From: Photobacterium toruni
GTDB taxonomy: Bacteria; Pseudomonadota; Gammaproteobacteria; Enterobacterales; Vibrionaceae
Reading direction: 5' to 3'
NCBI RefSeq assembly: GCF_024529955.1
Contig: NZ_AP024855.1
Coordinates: forward strand, 868,001 to 932,000
Length of the DNA: 64,000 bases
Part shown: piece by piece, positions 43,664 through 53,104 of the stretch
How positions within the stretch are numbered: the first letter of the stretch is position 1
Layout of the letters: each line of letters starts with the position of its first letter
Program-made: the position numbers and the translations under genes
Notes under the pieces: model-generated
The model's database searches: none
What the model was told of the DNA's origin: nothing
The model's input: the letters and a program-made list of their open reading frames with translations, nothing else

Positions 43664-46600
43664 ATGAATGTTAAACGTATTGCTATTGCAGTAAGTGCAT
43701 TATTGTGCGGTTATTCGACAATAAGTTTTGCTGATCCAAGTCCACAAACAGAAACGATGCAACAACTTGAGCAAATGAAAGCCAAAGTATTGCAGCGTAT
43801 TATTGAAACTCAAAAATTGATCGAAGATCCTACGAATATTGAAATACGGGATGGACACCGTTTTCTTAAATATAATGGCTATTTATATGCACTAACAACC
43901 AACAATTTACCTTCTTTTATGCCTTTTGTTGATGGTTTTGATTATGCAGATCGTTCAGCTGAGGCTATGTTTGATTTTATTCAAATGCCATGGAAATTAG
44001 TTAACCAAATGGATGGTGTTTATATTTATAATGACCAATTTGGTTACAATTATTTAGATTATTTGAATAAAAATAAACAATGTAATGTTCAATATCTTAT
44101 TGGCGATAAAGATTTAGTCAGTGCTACCGCTCAAGACTGTCTACCTTATAATGCTGCATTAATTGATGCTTACGGTTTTATTGATGACCAACCCGTTACG
44201 AATCATCTCAGCGGTGATTTTGCCGCACAAGTACGGTTTATTCAAAACCAAACAGCAGAACCTTTTGGTAATGATGAGAAAGAACAACAACGGATCGTTT
44301 CGCAGCGTGAAGCATTACTCGTTGTTACTCCGATGGCTAACGATAACCCGCAAAGTATTGAGCTGAAAATCTTCAAAGATGGGGTGTTACTTGAAACACG
44401 CCAAATGACGAGCCCTCTGCACATTTTAGAATCAGATCGTAGCAAGCATGATGATCGTAAAGATGTGGTGTATTCCAAACGCTCATTTACGACAGTGCTG
44501 CCATGGAACTGGGTTGAGAAAGGATTAAGTTTACAATTTTCAACTTATGCCGGTTTAAGTGGTGAGTTAAGTGCTGATCGTATTGATTTCGCTATACCAG
44601 CACATCTTGATTTACCCATGATTCGAATTGGTATGTTAACTGAGCCGCCAGCGGCAAAACCATTAGAATTACAAACGGCACATTATGGCTCAGAGCTTTT
44701 TCAACGTTTTCCATTAGCATCAATGACGATCAGTAGTTACTTACCGATTAAGTTAGATAAAGTTGTGATGTCTAATGGTGATATAAAAACGCAATACAGC
44801 GAGTATGCATCTCCAGGCGCTCACAGTGGTGATATGCGTGAAGATATAACGAAGTCGTTAATTCAGCTGGGTATTGCAAATGCAAATTATGGCGTTGCTA
44901 GTTCAGGAGCGAGTCAATGGCAAGCGAATAATTATCCCGCGATTGTTATTGGTCACTCTATTGGTCGTTATAAAAATGATAAAGGCAATATTGGCAATTA
45001 TACCCATGGATTATCTGGTGGTAATGGTATGGTACTTCTTGCTGGTACAACGGGTAATGAAGTCACTCATGAGATTGGTCACGCATTAAGTATGGGGCAT
45101 TATCCGGGTGGTTACGCACATGCGACTCATGGAGCGACCACCGGCTGGGGTTATGATGCATACCGTGGCAATATGGCAGATAACCTTAATTGGCAGGCTA
45201 AAGTTGATGGTGAATATGCCTATGGCAATATTATGGTTTCACCATACAAAACAAATTATGGTTATGGAACCGATCCTATGGGTGGAGGTGGGTTTGACTC
45301 ATCAACGTCAAGTTATCCATTATTCACGGGGTATTCATCAAAACGTATTCAAAATTATCTTGAAACTAAAGATTATCTCGATGCGGCATCGGCCAGTGGA
45401 TATAGCCATTGGAATGCTATCGAACAACAATTTGAGCCGGTATCAACTACCACTAAGTTAAAACCAATCGCCCAAGGGGTTGAGGTAATGACCGTGGTGG
45501 GTTTCTATGATCCACAACAGACCAATACCAGTTATATTTATCCTGCTTTATATGGCAGTTCAGGCAATGTTTATGACTTACCACAACCTGTGGCTGGTCA
45601 ATGCTGGGCTACAGTAACTTACGGGGATAATTCGCAACAGCTTATTGGGCTTGAGGGGAGTCGTAAAAATAGCGGTTTAAGTAACAAACTGCATTTTAAC
45701 TTAGCGCGTGATCGTGCACCACAAACGGTAACTGTTGATTGTCCTCAAACCAGTTTAGAAGCCGTCGTTCGACGTGAGTTATTAACTCAGTTTGCTCAAG
45801 ATCGTTTTTATACTTGGGGTGAGAATAACCGTTGGGGTAAGGTTGGTGATGTCTTTGAATATCATCGAAATGGTCGTGTTGAATTATTTAAATTGCAGAC
45901 TCAACACTATTGGTATTTCCCCGGTTCTGGTCAATCAAATAGTGGATGGGCGTTTGTTGGCTATCTTGATCAATTGATTGCCGCTAAACAACCTGATGTC
46001 AACTATGATGATTTAGGTCAAGTAAGACTCGATTCTCGTACTTTTATCACCAATACTGAACATCCTGCTGCAGCGATTACCATCGGTAAGGGACAAGGCT
46101 ATGATATAGCGATTGAATCCCAAAAATCATTAGCTGAACAAAGTGATTTAGCACAATATGATTTTGAAACCATCGCTTTATTTGATCAGTGGGTTGCTGA
46201 ACGTTATGGCAATGGTGAATTAAATCACGCCATAGTTGATAAACATCAGCGTATTGGTGCTGTTTATGTACATCAAAACAGTGAATTAAATACGCGTGAT
46301 TATTTCTTAATGAAAACATTAACCGCGGGAGCATTTCCAACCGATCACCACAGTAATAATGATTGGAAATATTTAGGCTCAGCTGAATCTTATGTTAATT
46401 TTGATTTCAATCCACTGCGATTAAACCGCGATATGGTATCAAATGTTGAACGCATTAAAGATTACTTTAAGCAGCCAGCATTATTTACCTGGGATCAGCG
46501 TTTGATAACCTCATGGAATTCATCAAACAGCGCAGTATTTATTAACCCGACGGCTGAGGGAATTAATGAATACTTTATTCAGCGGATCCCCGCCAAAGGT

Positions 46601-46924
46601 GATGCATTCCCAACCAATAAAGCTTCAAATCGTGATTGGATTTATTTAGGTGATGATAATTCGCTTAATCAATTGGTTGTGGAAATGGGCACTAACCAAG
46701 CAGTATTTGAGCAATTAGTTTTAGATTGGTATAAACAAGACAGTTTCGGTAATTGGGGCGACAATGGTAAAAAGGGCAATGTTGGTGATATTTACACCTA
46801 TCATTTCCATGATGGTAAAACCCATTATTACCGCCTAAAGACCACCAGTTATGGTTATTTCCCTTGGCCTTCTGAATCACCAGATCCAAGTAATAGTCAT
46901 TGGCAATACATTAATCATTACTAA
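43664..46924 (+). CDS. Secreted M66 (StcE/TagA-like) metalloprotease
   Basis: 1086 aa. Signal peptide at 1-24 (ISFADP at its end). The zinc site HEIGHALSMGH (His about 469, 473 and 479) is the HExxHxxGxxH-type motif of M66 peptidases, which in StcE cleaves mucin-type glycoproteins. The N-terminal part (about 30-350) is the beta-rich scaffold of the family. From about residue 700 there are four degenerate repeats of 65-90 residues, each ending in FP-x-SN-x-W-x-Y(L/I), two with WGENN/WGDNG starts; they may bind host glycans. Likely a colonisation or virulence factor of an animal-associated marine bacterium. Confidence 0.88.
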   Translation: MNVKRIAIAVSALLCGYSTISFADPSPQTETMQQLEQMKAKVLQRIIETQKLIEDPTNIEIRDGHRFLKYNGYLYALTTNNLPSFMPFVDGFDYADRSAEAMFDFIQMPWKLVNQMDGVYIYNDQFGYNYLDYLNKNKQCNVQYLIGDKDLVSATAQDCLPYNAALIDAYGFIDDQPVTNHLSGDFAAQVRFIQNQTAEPFGNDEKEQQRIVSQREALLVVTPMANDNPQSIELKIFKDGVLLETRQMTSPLHILESDRSKHDDRKDVVYSKRSFTTVLPWNWVEKGLSLQFSTYAGLSGELSADRIDFAIPAHLDLPMIRIGMLTEPPAAKPLELQTAHYGSELFQRFPLASMTISSYLPIKLDKVVMSNGDIKTQYSEYASPGAHSGDMREDITKSLIQLGIANANYGVASSGASQWQANNYPAIVIGHSIGRYKNDKGNIGNYTHGLSGGNGMVLLAGTTGNEVTHEIGHALSMGHYPGGYAHATHGATTGWGYDAYRGNMADNLNWQAKVDGEYAYGNIMVSPYKTNYGYGTDPMGGGGFDSSTSSYPLFTGYSSKRIQNYLETKDYLDAASASGYSHWNAIEQQFEPVSTTTKLKPIAQGVEVMTVVGFYDPQQTNTSYIYPALYGSSGNVYDLPQPVAGQCWATVTYGDNSQQLIGLEGSRKNSGLSNKLHFNLARDRAPQTVTVDCPQTSLEAVVRRELLTQFAQDRFYTWGENNRWGKVGDVFEYHRNGRVELFKLQTQHYWYFPGSGQSNSGWAFVGYLDQLIAAKQPDVNYDDLGQVRLDSRTFITNTEHPAAAITIGKGQGYDIAIESQKSLAEQSDLAQYDFETIALFDQWVAERYGNGELNHAIVDKHQRIGAVYVHQNSELNTRDYFLMKTLTAGAFPTDHHSNNDWKYLGSAESYVNFDFNPLRLNRDMVSNVERIKDYFKQPALFTWDQRLITSWNSSNSAVFINPTAEGINEYFIQRIPAKGDAFPTNKASNRDWIYLGDDNSLNQLVVEMGTNQAVFEQLVLDWYKQDSFGNWGDNGKKGNVGDIYTYHFHDGKTHYYRLKTTSYGYFPWPSESPDPSNSHWQYINHY

Positions 46925-46953
46925 CCGCTATAGCGGCTAACTAGGATCATGAT

Positions 46954-47001
46954 AAAACCGTATTTAGCAGCGTATTTAACGTTGTTATTTACGGTTTTTT
47001 T
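46954..47001 (+). terminator. Terminator of the protease gene
   Basis: AAAACCGTA and TTACGGTTTT pair around a long loop, followed by T residues. Confidence 0.8.
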
Positions 47002-47076
47002 ATTGATGGTGCAACAAGGTGCCAGCAAATGTTAAACTGGCGCTTATTTCATTTAGTGATCACAAAAGGTAGTGTA

Positions 47077-47328
47077 ATGAATCCAATTATTGCGTTGTTG
47101 AAAGAGAATAATATTAATGATGAGCAGATCAACAATATTTTCCAAATGTTAACTCAAAATCCTCTAGCAGCAATGACAACCATTAGCCAACTAGGTTTGC
47201 CGCAAGATAAACTACAAATGCTAATGGCACAAGTGATGCAAAACCCTGCATTAATTAAAGAAGCAGTTGAAGAGCTAGGTTTAGATTTTTCAAAAGTAGA
47301 AGCTGCTAAACAGCAACTACAAAAATAA
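47077..47328 (+). CDS. DUF2999 family protein
   Basis: 83 aa from ATG 47077 (MNPIIALLKENNINDEQINNI). The in-frame ATG 48 bases earlier would add an unlikely hydrophobic extension. An all-helical small cytosolic protein of the DUF2999 family, known mostly from Vibrionaceae and relatives, with unknown function. It is single and followed by a terminator. Confidence 0.78.
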   Translation: MNPIIALLKENNINDEQINNIFQMLTQNPLAAMTTISQLGLPQDKLQMLMAQVMQNPALIKEAVEELGLDFSKVEAAKQQLQK

Positions 47329-47350
47329 GTTTACTTATAGCTGTATTTCT

Positions 47351-47396
47351 AAGGCCGTATAAACCTCGTATATTCGTGGTATTAGCGGCCTTTTTA
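47351..47396 (+). terminator. Rho-independent terminator
   Basis: AAGGCCG and CGGCCTT pair across a loop with an inner stem (ACCTCG/CGTGGT), followed by TTTTT. Confidence 0.8.
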
Positions 47397-47482
47397 TTAT
47401 TTATACGTAATGTCTTTTGATTTATGGAAAAGATATTCGTCATTATAGCCGCGATATCAATACCATTATAAGGAGAGTCATT

Positions 47483-48469
47483 ATGCTCCCACATTCAATT
47501 GTTCAACAGTTACGTTGTGGTCGTGTTACTGGGCAAGGGTATTTTTTTCGAACCGGTATTGAAAAAAAACCAATAGAAAAAGTTAACGTAACGGCATTGG
47601 GATTTGCAGGTGATGAGCAAGCTGAACGTTTCCATGGTGGTGTTGAGCGGGCAGTGTTGCAGTTTGATAGCGAGCATTATATTCAGTTACGCGATCAGTT
47701 TCCCCAATCAGCCTCACTATTTATTCATGGTGGATATGGGGAAAACCTAGTCGTTGCTGGCATGAATGAGCATAATATTTGTATTGGCGATAAAGTGGCT
47801 ATTGGGTCGGTGATATTACAAGTTACACAACCAAGGCAGCCGTGTTTTAAACTCAACCACCGCTTTAAAGAGCCAACGATTGCACGATACTCACAAAATA
47901 ACAGCAAAACGGGTTGGTTTTATCGTGTATTACAAGCGGGGGATATAAACTTAAATGATGAATTAAAAATCATTGAGCGACCTTATCCGCAATGGACAAT
48001 TGCCAAAGTACAACATTATCTTTATACCGCAACCAATGATATTGCCGCAATAACAGCTCTGACAAAATTGCCTGAATTAGGAACCGAGGTGAAGCAGGTT
48101 TTTCAGCGTCGGTTAGTGACAAATGTTATCGAAGATTGGAATCCACGACTTGAAGGGTTAATTAAGTTAGAGATGCGAGTTGTAAAAATTGTCGCTCACT
48201 CGGCGACGGTTAAGCGTTTTTATTTAAGTCGTACCGATCTTGGTGCTTTACCGCCATTTAATACTGGCGCTTATGTCACGATTAAATTACCGAATGGCTT
48301 AAAATTAGCCTATTCTTTGTATGATGTTGTCGTTGATGATGTTTATCAAATTGCCGTACCGCAAGGATGTGATAGCCAAGAAGGATCACAATACTTATAT
48401 GAGCAAGTGTGCGTTGGTGATGTGTTATCAGTCTATGAACCTGTGAATAAAAAGTCCAATAATGCCTGA
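47483..48469 (+). CDS. MOSC domain protein (YiiM-like) with a short reductase tail
   Basis: 328 aa from ATG 47483, preceded by AAGGAG at nine bases. Residues 1-165 form the MOSC domain (FHGGVERAVLQF, GYGENL, and the cofactor-binding Cys in QPRQPCFKL at about 120). Then comes a three-helix segment (IAKVQHYLYT), as in YiiM, which detoxifies N-hydroxylated bases via molybdenum cofactor. From 235 the start of a ferredoxin-reductase-like barrel is seen (LEMRVVKIVAHSATVKRFYL), but the NAD-binding and 2Fe-2S parts of the usual fusion are absent. Confidence 0.8.
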   Translation: MLPHSIVQQLRCGRVTGQGYFFRTGIEKKPIEKVNVTALGFAGDEQAERFHGGVERAVLQFDSEHYIQLRDQFPQSASLFIHGGYGENLVVAGMNEHNICIGDKVAIGSVILQVTQPRQPCFKLNHRFKEPTIARYSQNNSKTGWFYRVLQAGDINLNDELKIIERPYPQWTIAKVQHYLYTATNDIAAITALTKLPELGTEVKQVFQRRLVTNVIEDWNPRLEGLIKLEMRVVKIVAHSATVKRFYLSRTDLGALPPFNTGAYVTIKLPNGLKLAYSLYDVVVDDVYQIAVPQGCDSQEGSQYLYEQVCVGDVLSVYEPVNKKSNNA

Positions 48470-48537
48470 GATAGCTAGCCGTTAATGCTATATGTTAAGA
48501 GCCAAACAGAGTAATAATTTATAGATATAAAGAGAGT

Positions 48538-48563
48538 AAAAAGCCTTCAGCCGAAGGCTTTTA
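48538..48563. terminator. Bidirectional terminator
   Basis: AAAGCCTTC-AGCC-GAAGGCTTT, with A and T tracts on both sides, serving the MOSC gene and the convergent oxidoreductase gene. Confidence 0.88.
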
Positions 48564-48581
48564 AACGGCGTACATTGACAT

Positions 48582-50158
48582 CTATTTTTTAGAATATTGA
48601 TAAGTATGATAACCACCAATAAGATTACGCGCTTTAAAGCCATTATTGACTAATTGACGATAAGCAACATTACCCCGTAAACCAACCTGACAATAAACCA
48701 CGATTTCTTTATCTTTGGGTAATTCGTGCATGCGGTGTCGCAATTCATCGACAGGAATGTTTATTGCGTTATCAATATAACCTTGGGTCTTTAACTCACC
48801 AGGATTACGCACATCAAGTAAGAGTTGAGTGTCAGTTAAATTGTCTATCTCATCAAAATGGATCGGCGTCGCATCGCCATTGATGATATTGTTCGCAACA
48901 AAAGCTGCCTGATTAATGACATCTTTAGCACTACCAAAAGGTGGAGCATAGGTTAATTCAATATGTTGAAGCTGTTCAACAGTCATTCCTGCGCGTTGGG
49001 CAACGGCCATAATATCAATACGCTTATCAATACCATCTTTACCGACAGCTTGCGCCCCTAAAATTTTTCCTGTTATTGGATCAAATAACATTTTAAAAGA
49101 GACTGTTTCAGCCCCCGGATAATAACTGGCGTGACTGGCGGTATGAACATAAACTTTTTCAAAACGAATACCGTCACGTTTTAATTGTTTTTCATTCTTT
49201 CCTGTTGTGGCAATGGCTAAATCAAAGACTTTACAGATTGATGTACCTTGTGTTCCTTGGTAACTATCATGACGACCTAGCATGTTATTTGCTGCGATTC
49301 GACCTTGACGATTGGCAGGTCCTGCAAGAGGAATAACCGTTTGTTGTTGGGTAACAAAATCAGTTTCTTCAATTGCATCACCAACAGCAAAAATAGCGGG
49401 ATCACTGGTTTGCATTTGTGCATTTGTTTTAATGCCACCGATGAGCCCAATGTCTAACCCCGCATCTTTTGCTAATTGGGTTTCGGGGCTTACTCCAATG
49501 GCCATGATCAGCATATCGGTTTGTAATGAATCCCCATTACTTAATGATAAGGTTAAGTCACCATTAATTTTTGTCTCTGCACTAAATTGAACGGCAGTGA
49601 GCGCGGTATTAAGGCGTAAATCAATCCCTTTTTCACGAATTTCAGCATGTGCAAACCCAGCCATTTCACGATCAACAGGCATCATTACTTGATCTGAACG
49701 CTCTAATAATGTTGTTTTTATACCGCGCTGGTGGAATGCCTCCATCATCTCTAAGCCAATAAATCCACCACCAACAACCGTTGCATGGTTGATTTTATTG
49801 TTCTCAATTGTTTGGATAATACGATCCATATCCATAATATTTCGTAATGAATAAGTTAATGGATTATTGATACCAGCAATGGGAGGTATGATAGGGTTAG
49901 CGCCAGGGCTTAATAATAAAAAGTCATAACTTTCAGTGTATTGAGTATCATCAAGAAGCGTATGTACTGTTACCGTTTTATTTTTTCGATCAATACTTAT
50001 CACTTCACTCATGGTGCGAACATCAACATTAAAGCGCGCTAGAAAACTTTCAGGTGTTTGTAATAACAGTTTATTTCTGCAGTTTCACTTAAACGACGTG
50101 CTCTAGCAGCAGCTGAAGCACCTCCTGCAACACCACCGATGATGACAATTTTAGGCAT
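48582..50158 (-). pseudogene. CoA-disulfide reductase-like/rhodanese flavoprotein with an internal deletion
   Basis: ATG 50158 begins a flavoprotein N-terminus (KIVIIGGVAGGASAAARARRL), but the frame shifts after about codon 30 and stops. From about base 50074 another frame continues (LLLQTPESFLARF) for the whole remaining protein: NAD-binding GGGFIGLEMME, the dimer domain, and a C-terminal rhodanese with active Cys in VYCQVGLRG. About 30 codons are missing between the two pieces, exactly the region that carries the redox Cys (SFANCGLPY in relatives). A product from internal ATG 50012 (476 aa) would lack the FAD-binding start; only the rhodanese could still work. Confidence 0.85.
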
Positions 50159-50203
50159 AGTATTCGACTCCAATATTAAAACTGAATGTACTATACGGCA
50201 ATA

Positions 50204-50252
50204 TATTAGATAATGCTAATAAAGGTTATTCTAAATTAGTCTTATCTAATTT
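50204..50252. promoter_or_regulatory. Two TTAG-N6-CTAA palindromes, candidate ArsR operators
   Basis: TATTAG-ATAATG-CTAATA (50204-50221) and AAATTAG-TCTTAT-CTAATTT (50233-50252) are perfect inverted repeats with the same core and spacing, centred 30 bp apart (about three helix turns). They lie in the 147-bp divergent region between the oxidoreductase pseudogene and the ArsR gene, where an autoregulating ArsR/BigR-type repressor would bind. Confidence 0.72.
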
Positions 50253-50305
50253 TATGGGGTATAGTTAAGTGAATTTTTTAATGTGATTATCAAGAAGCTA
50301 TAAAA

Positions 50306-50605
50306 ATGCAATTAGATGAAATGAAACAACGAGCAACAGAAGTCGCAGAATTATTAAAAACAATGACGCACCCTGAAAGATTAATTGTGCTGTGCCAGTT
50401 AATGGAAGGGGAAATGAGTGCGAATCAATTGCAGCTTAATTCAACCCTAAGTCAATCAGCATTTTCACAACATTTAGCGATTTTACGAAAGAATAAAATC
50501 GTAAAGATACGCAAAGAAGCACAATCAGTTTTTTATTCATTGGCTGATCAGCGTATTAAAGCGCTTATAACCAGTTTCCATGATATTTTTTGTGATGAAG
50601 AGTAG
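50306..50605 (+). CDS. ArsR family regulator (BigR/SqrR-like)
   Basis: 99 aa winged-helix repressor: LKTMTHPERLIVLCQLMEGEM, then SQSAFSQHLAILRKNKIVKIRKEAQSVFYSL (recognition helix and wing). Two cysteines, near residue 36 (VLCQL) and 97 (IFCDE), are placed as in BigR/SqrR-type sensors, which form a disulfide or polysulfide bridge when sulfane sulfur is present. It is followed 11 bases later by two YeeE genes. It probably represses this operon and the divergent flavoprotein gene. Confidence 0.85.
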   Translation: MQLDEMKQRATEVAELLKTMTHPERLIVLCQLMEGEMSANQLQLNSTLSQSAFSQHLAILRKNKIVKIRKEAQSVFYSLADQRIKALITSFHDIFCDEE

Positions 50606-50616
50606 GCGAGGTGAGT

Positions 50617-51039
50617 ATGACTTTTCAAATGCCATGGGCGTCATTATTTGGCGGTATGTTGCTTGGATTATCTGCGGTTATATTGATGCTGTTTATTGGT
50701 AAAACAGCAGGAATCAGCGGCATTATCAATGGCGTAATTAAGCGAGAAAAACAAGATTTAGGGTGGAAAACGGCATTTTTGATCGGAATGATCTTAAGTG
50801 TGTTTATTGTATCCCCGTTGGGCGCAACATTACCGACTATTAATGAACATAATATTGGAACTGTTTTAATTGCGGGTTTATTGGTTGGTTTTGGTACTCG
50901 TTTAGGTAATGGGTGTACCAGTGGCCACGGCATTGTTGGTATGGGGCGTTTTTCTAAACGTTCAATTTATGCGACGTGTATTTTTATGGGGTCAGCCATT
51001 ATTGTTGTATTTATTCGTCATTTATTAGGTGATTTATAA
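50617..51039 (+). CDS. Half-size YeeE/YedE sulfur permease, first subunit
   Basis: 140 aa, about four membrane helices. The conserved Cys-bearing loop LGNGCTSGHGIVGMGRFS (about 100-117) is the signature of YeeE/YedE (TsuA) sulfur-compound transporters; this half corresponds to the first repeat. I start at ATG 50617 because GAGGTGAG lies just upstream, although GTG 50611 is also possible. Its stop overlaps the next ATG by one base. Confidence 0.88.
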   Translation: MTFQMPWASLFGGMLLGLSAVILMLFIGKTAGISGIINGVIKREKQDLGWKTAFLIGMILSVFIVSPLGATLPTINEHNIGTVLIAGLLVGFGTRLGNGCTSGHGIVGMGRFSKRSIYATCIFMGSAIIVVFIRHLLGDL

Positions 51040-51476
51040 TGAGTCGATTAAAAATAAATCGTATTGTCGTGGGGGCTATTGCTGGGGTTCTGTTTGGTTC
51101 AGGAATGGTTATATCAGAAATGGTTAATCCTCATAAAGTTATCGCTTTTTTAGATATTTTTGGTCATTGGGATCCCAGCCTTGCTTTTGTAATGATAGGG
51201 GCTTTATTAGTCTTTACGCCTTGTTATCATCTGATTATAAAGAAGCGTAAAACAGCTATTAATGGTGATGTAATCGCGCCTAAAAATTGTAATAAGATTG
51301 ATGCTAAATTAACTGCTGGAGCCATTATTTTTGGTATGGGTTGGGGCTTGGCAGGTTTTTGCCCGGGTCCTGCTATTACAAATATTGGTGGTGGTAATTA
51401 TGCAGTATTTGCTTTTGTTGCTGCTATGATTTTAGGTATGGTTATTGCCAATAGATATTTAGCATCAAAATCTTAG
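51039..51476 (+). CDS. Half-size YeeE/YedE sulfur permease, second subunit
   Basis: 145 aa, about four membrane helices, with GMVISEMVNPHKVIAFLDIFGHWDPSLAFVM and the Cys loop WGLAGFCPGPAI (about 106-117). It forms the second half of the transporter with the preceding gene (PmpA/PmpB-type pair). In Vibrionaceae and Rhizobiales such pairs go with BigR-type regulators and sulfide or persulfide handling. Coupled to the upstream gene. Confidence 0.88.
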   Translation: MSRLKINRIVVGAIAGVLFGSGMVISEMVNPHKVIAFLDIFGHWDPSLAFVMIGALLVFTPCYHLIIKKRKTAINGDVIAPKNCNKIDAKLTAGAIIFGMGWGLAGFCPGPAITNIGGGNYAVFAFVAAMILGMVIANRYLASKS

Positions 51477-51540
51477 AACATACAAGGGCAATGCTAAGTT
51501 GAAAACGGTTTAGCAGCTGGATTTAAAAGAAGGGAAGCAG

Positions 51541-52095
51541 ATGAAAAAGTGGATAATATGGGTTATTGCGATCACCGTTGGGGCGGGGGCTTTTTATGCT
51601 GTAGCCCGTACAGACAAAGTTGTAGCATTAAAAGAGTTGATAACCCAACCTCAGCAATGGCAACTTAAAGTACCTGATACAACCACGAGTATTACGTTAA
51701 ATTCAATCAAAAAATTACAGCAACAACCTTATCTTATGGGAGAATATAAGACATCAGATGGTGTTGATAATACAACTATTTATCTTGATATTAATCAAGC
51801 AGTCCAACAAGGTAAATATATAGCAACATCTTTTGTAACGACTAATTCAGGCAGTGGCGCATTTTATTATTTATCAGTATTTGAGCAAGAGAATAAACAC
51901 TTAGATAATTTAGCCAATGTGTTTATTGGTGATCGAATTAATATCGAAAAAATTGCCATTGTTAGCAATAATCCGCTAATGATTAAAATTGATTATAAAA
52001 CCCATGGTGAAAATACGCCTTACGCTTTACCTGCGAATGTCGCGAAATCACAGATATACCAATTAAAGAATAATCAATTAGTTCTGCAACAATAA
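51541..52095 (+). CDS. Membrane-anchored periplasmic protein of unknown function
   Basis: 184 aa. An N-terminal membrane helix or uncleaved signal (KKWIIWVIAITVGAGAFYAV, residues 2-21) is followed by a soluble, strand-rich domain (GEYKTSDGVDNTTIYLDINQ, ATSFVTTNSGSGAFYYLSVFE). AGGGAAG at nine bases before the ATG supports the start. Not recognised. It is 64 bases after the YeeE pair on the same strand and could belong to the sulfur operon. Confidence 0.55.
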   Translation: MKKWIIWVIAITVGAGAFYAVARTDKVVALKELITQPQQWQLKVPDTTTSITLNSIKKLQQQPYLMGEYKTSDGVDNTTIYLDINQAVQQGKYIATSFVTTNSGSGAFYYLSVFEQENKHLDNLANVFIGDRINIEKIAIVSNNPLMIKIDYKTHGENTPYALPANVAKSQIYQLKNNQLVLQQ

Positions 52096-52211
52096 ATAAG
52101 TTAATAATCATTTGGGTTATCAATGAATTTGGTATCAATAAGATCTAAATTTCTTGCCATAATAGGTGCTATCTAATAACATGCATTAAAAATACAACAT
52201 TGGAGTTTGTT

Positions 52212-52370
52212 ATGTTAGATCTTACTAATCCTACCGTTCTTAAGTCTTTTATATTTCTCAATATTGAAGCTGCCAGTTTGATTTTAATGATATCGCTACC
52301 AATTTTATTAACATTTTTTTTGATTGTGAAAAATCTTCGTGCTTTCTTCAATAAACCGAAAAATACTTAA
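52212..52370 (+). CDS. Small single-helix membrane protein, 52 aa
   Basis: 52 aa (MLDLTNPTVLKSFIF...). A polar start, one membrane helix at about 21-40 (ASLILMISLPILLTFFLIV), and a basic tail (KNLRAFFNKPKNT). The charge pattern suggests the C-terminus is in the cytoplasm. A GGAG motif is seen about 12 bases upstream. Family not recognised. Confidence 0.5.
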   Translation: MLDLTNPTVLKSFIFLNIEAASLILMISLPILLTFFLIVKNLRAFFNKPKNT

Positions 52371-52501
52371 AAAGTATTGATTGTTTTTTACTCTTTAGGT
52401 TTGTTTATGCTGTTGTTAGCATCTAAGTTAAATCATTCCAATACAGGGACGTTGAGCGAGTCTGGTGATTAACTCACCTTGACCAATTTGATAAGGTACT
52501 T

Positions 52502-53035
52502 ATGGCAAATATCGTATTTATTGCAACCAGTCTAGATGGTTTCATCGCAGATAAGCAAGGCAAACTTGAGTGGCTACATTCAGTACCAAATCCAGACAAT
52601 ATCGATACTGGTTTCTTTGCGTTGATGGAGCGAATTGACGGTTTGGTGATGGGGCGCAATACTCTAGATGTCGTTCTGAGTTTTGATTGCAATTGGCCTT
52701 ATACAAAACCTGTATTCGTGTTAAGCAACACCATGACGAAAGTGCCATCAGGCTATGAAGACAAAGTATTCTTAGTCAACGGTGAATTAAAAGACATTAT
52801 CGCGGATCTGAATGCTAAGGGATTTAATGATTTATATATCGATGGTGGCGTGACGATTCAAAACTTCCTCAAACAAGATCTGATCGATGAAATGGTGATC
52901 ACTCGTTTTCCTATCCTCCTTGGCGGCGGCGCACCTTTATTTGGTGAACTAAAACAGCCGTTGAACTTCAAAGTAATCAAGAGTGAAGTAGTGCTAGAAA
53001 CCTTGGTGCAAACTTCTTACGTGCGAGAGAAATAA
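52502..53035 (+). CDS. Dihydrofolate reductase family protein (RibD C-terminal type)
   Basis: 177 aa. It starts MANIVFIATSLDGFIADKQGKLEWL and has the VMGRNTLDVVL and LYIDGGVTIQNFL (NADP-binding) segments and the C-terminal ILLGGGAPLFGEL motif of the RibD-C/YyaP-like branch. These proteins reduce unknown pteridine- or pyrimidine-like substrates with NADPH. Composition is richer in GC than the chromosomal genes to the left. It marks the start of an accessory patch. Confidence 0.85.
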   Translation: MANIVFIATSLDGFIADKQGKLEWLHSVPNPDNIDTGFFALMERIDGLVMGRNTLDVVLSFDCNWPYTKPVFVLSNTMTKVPSGYEDKVFLVNGELKDIIADLNAKGFNDLYIDGGVTIQNFLKQDLIDEMVITRFPILLGGGAPLFGELKQPLNFKVIKSEVVLETLVQTSYVREK

Positions 53036-53053
53036 TCTTAATTTCTGCATCTA

Positions 53054-53086
53054 AAAACGTCCTTATCACAAAATGAAGGACGTTTT
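53054..53086 (+). terminator. Terminator of the DHFR-like gene
   Basis: AAAACGTCCTT and AAGGACGTTTT, a perfect eleven-base stem around 11 bases. Confidence 0.88.
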
Positions 53087-53104
53087 ATCGTTTATTTGAG
53101 CACT

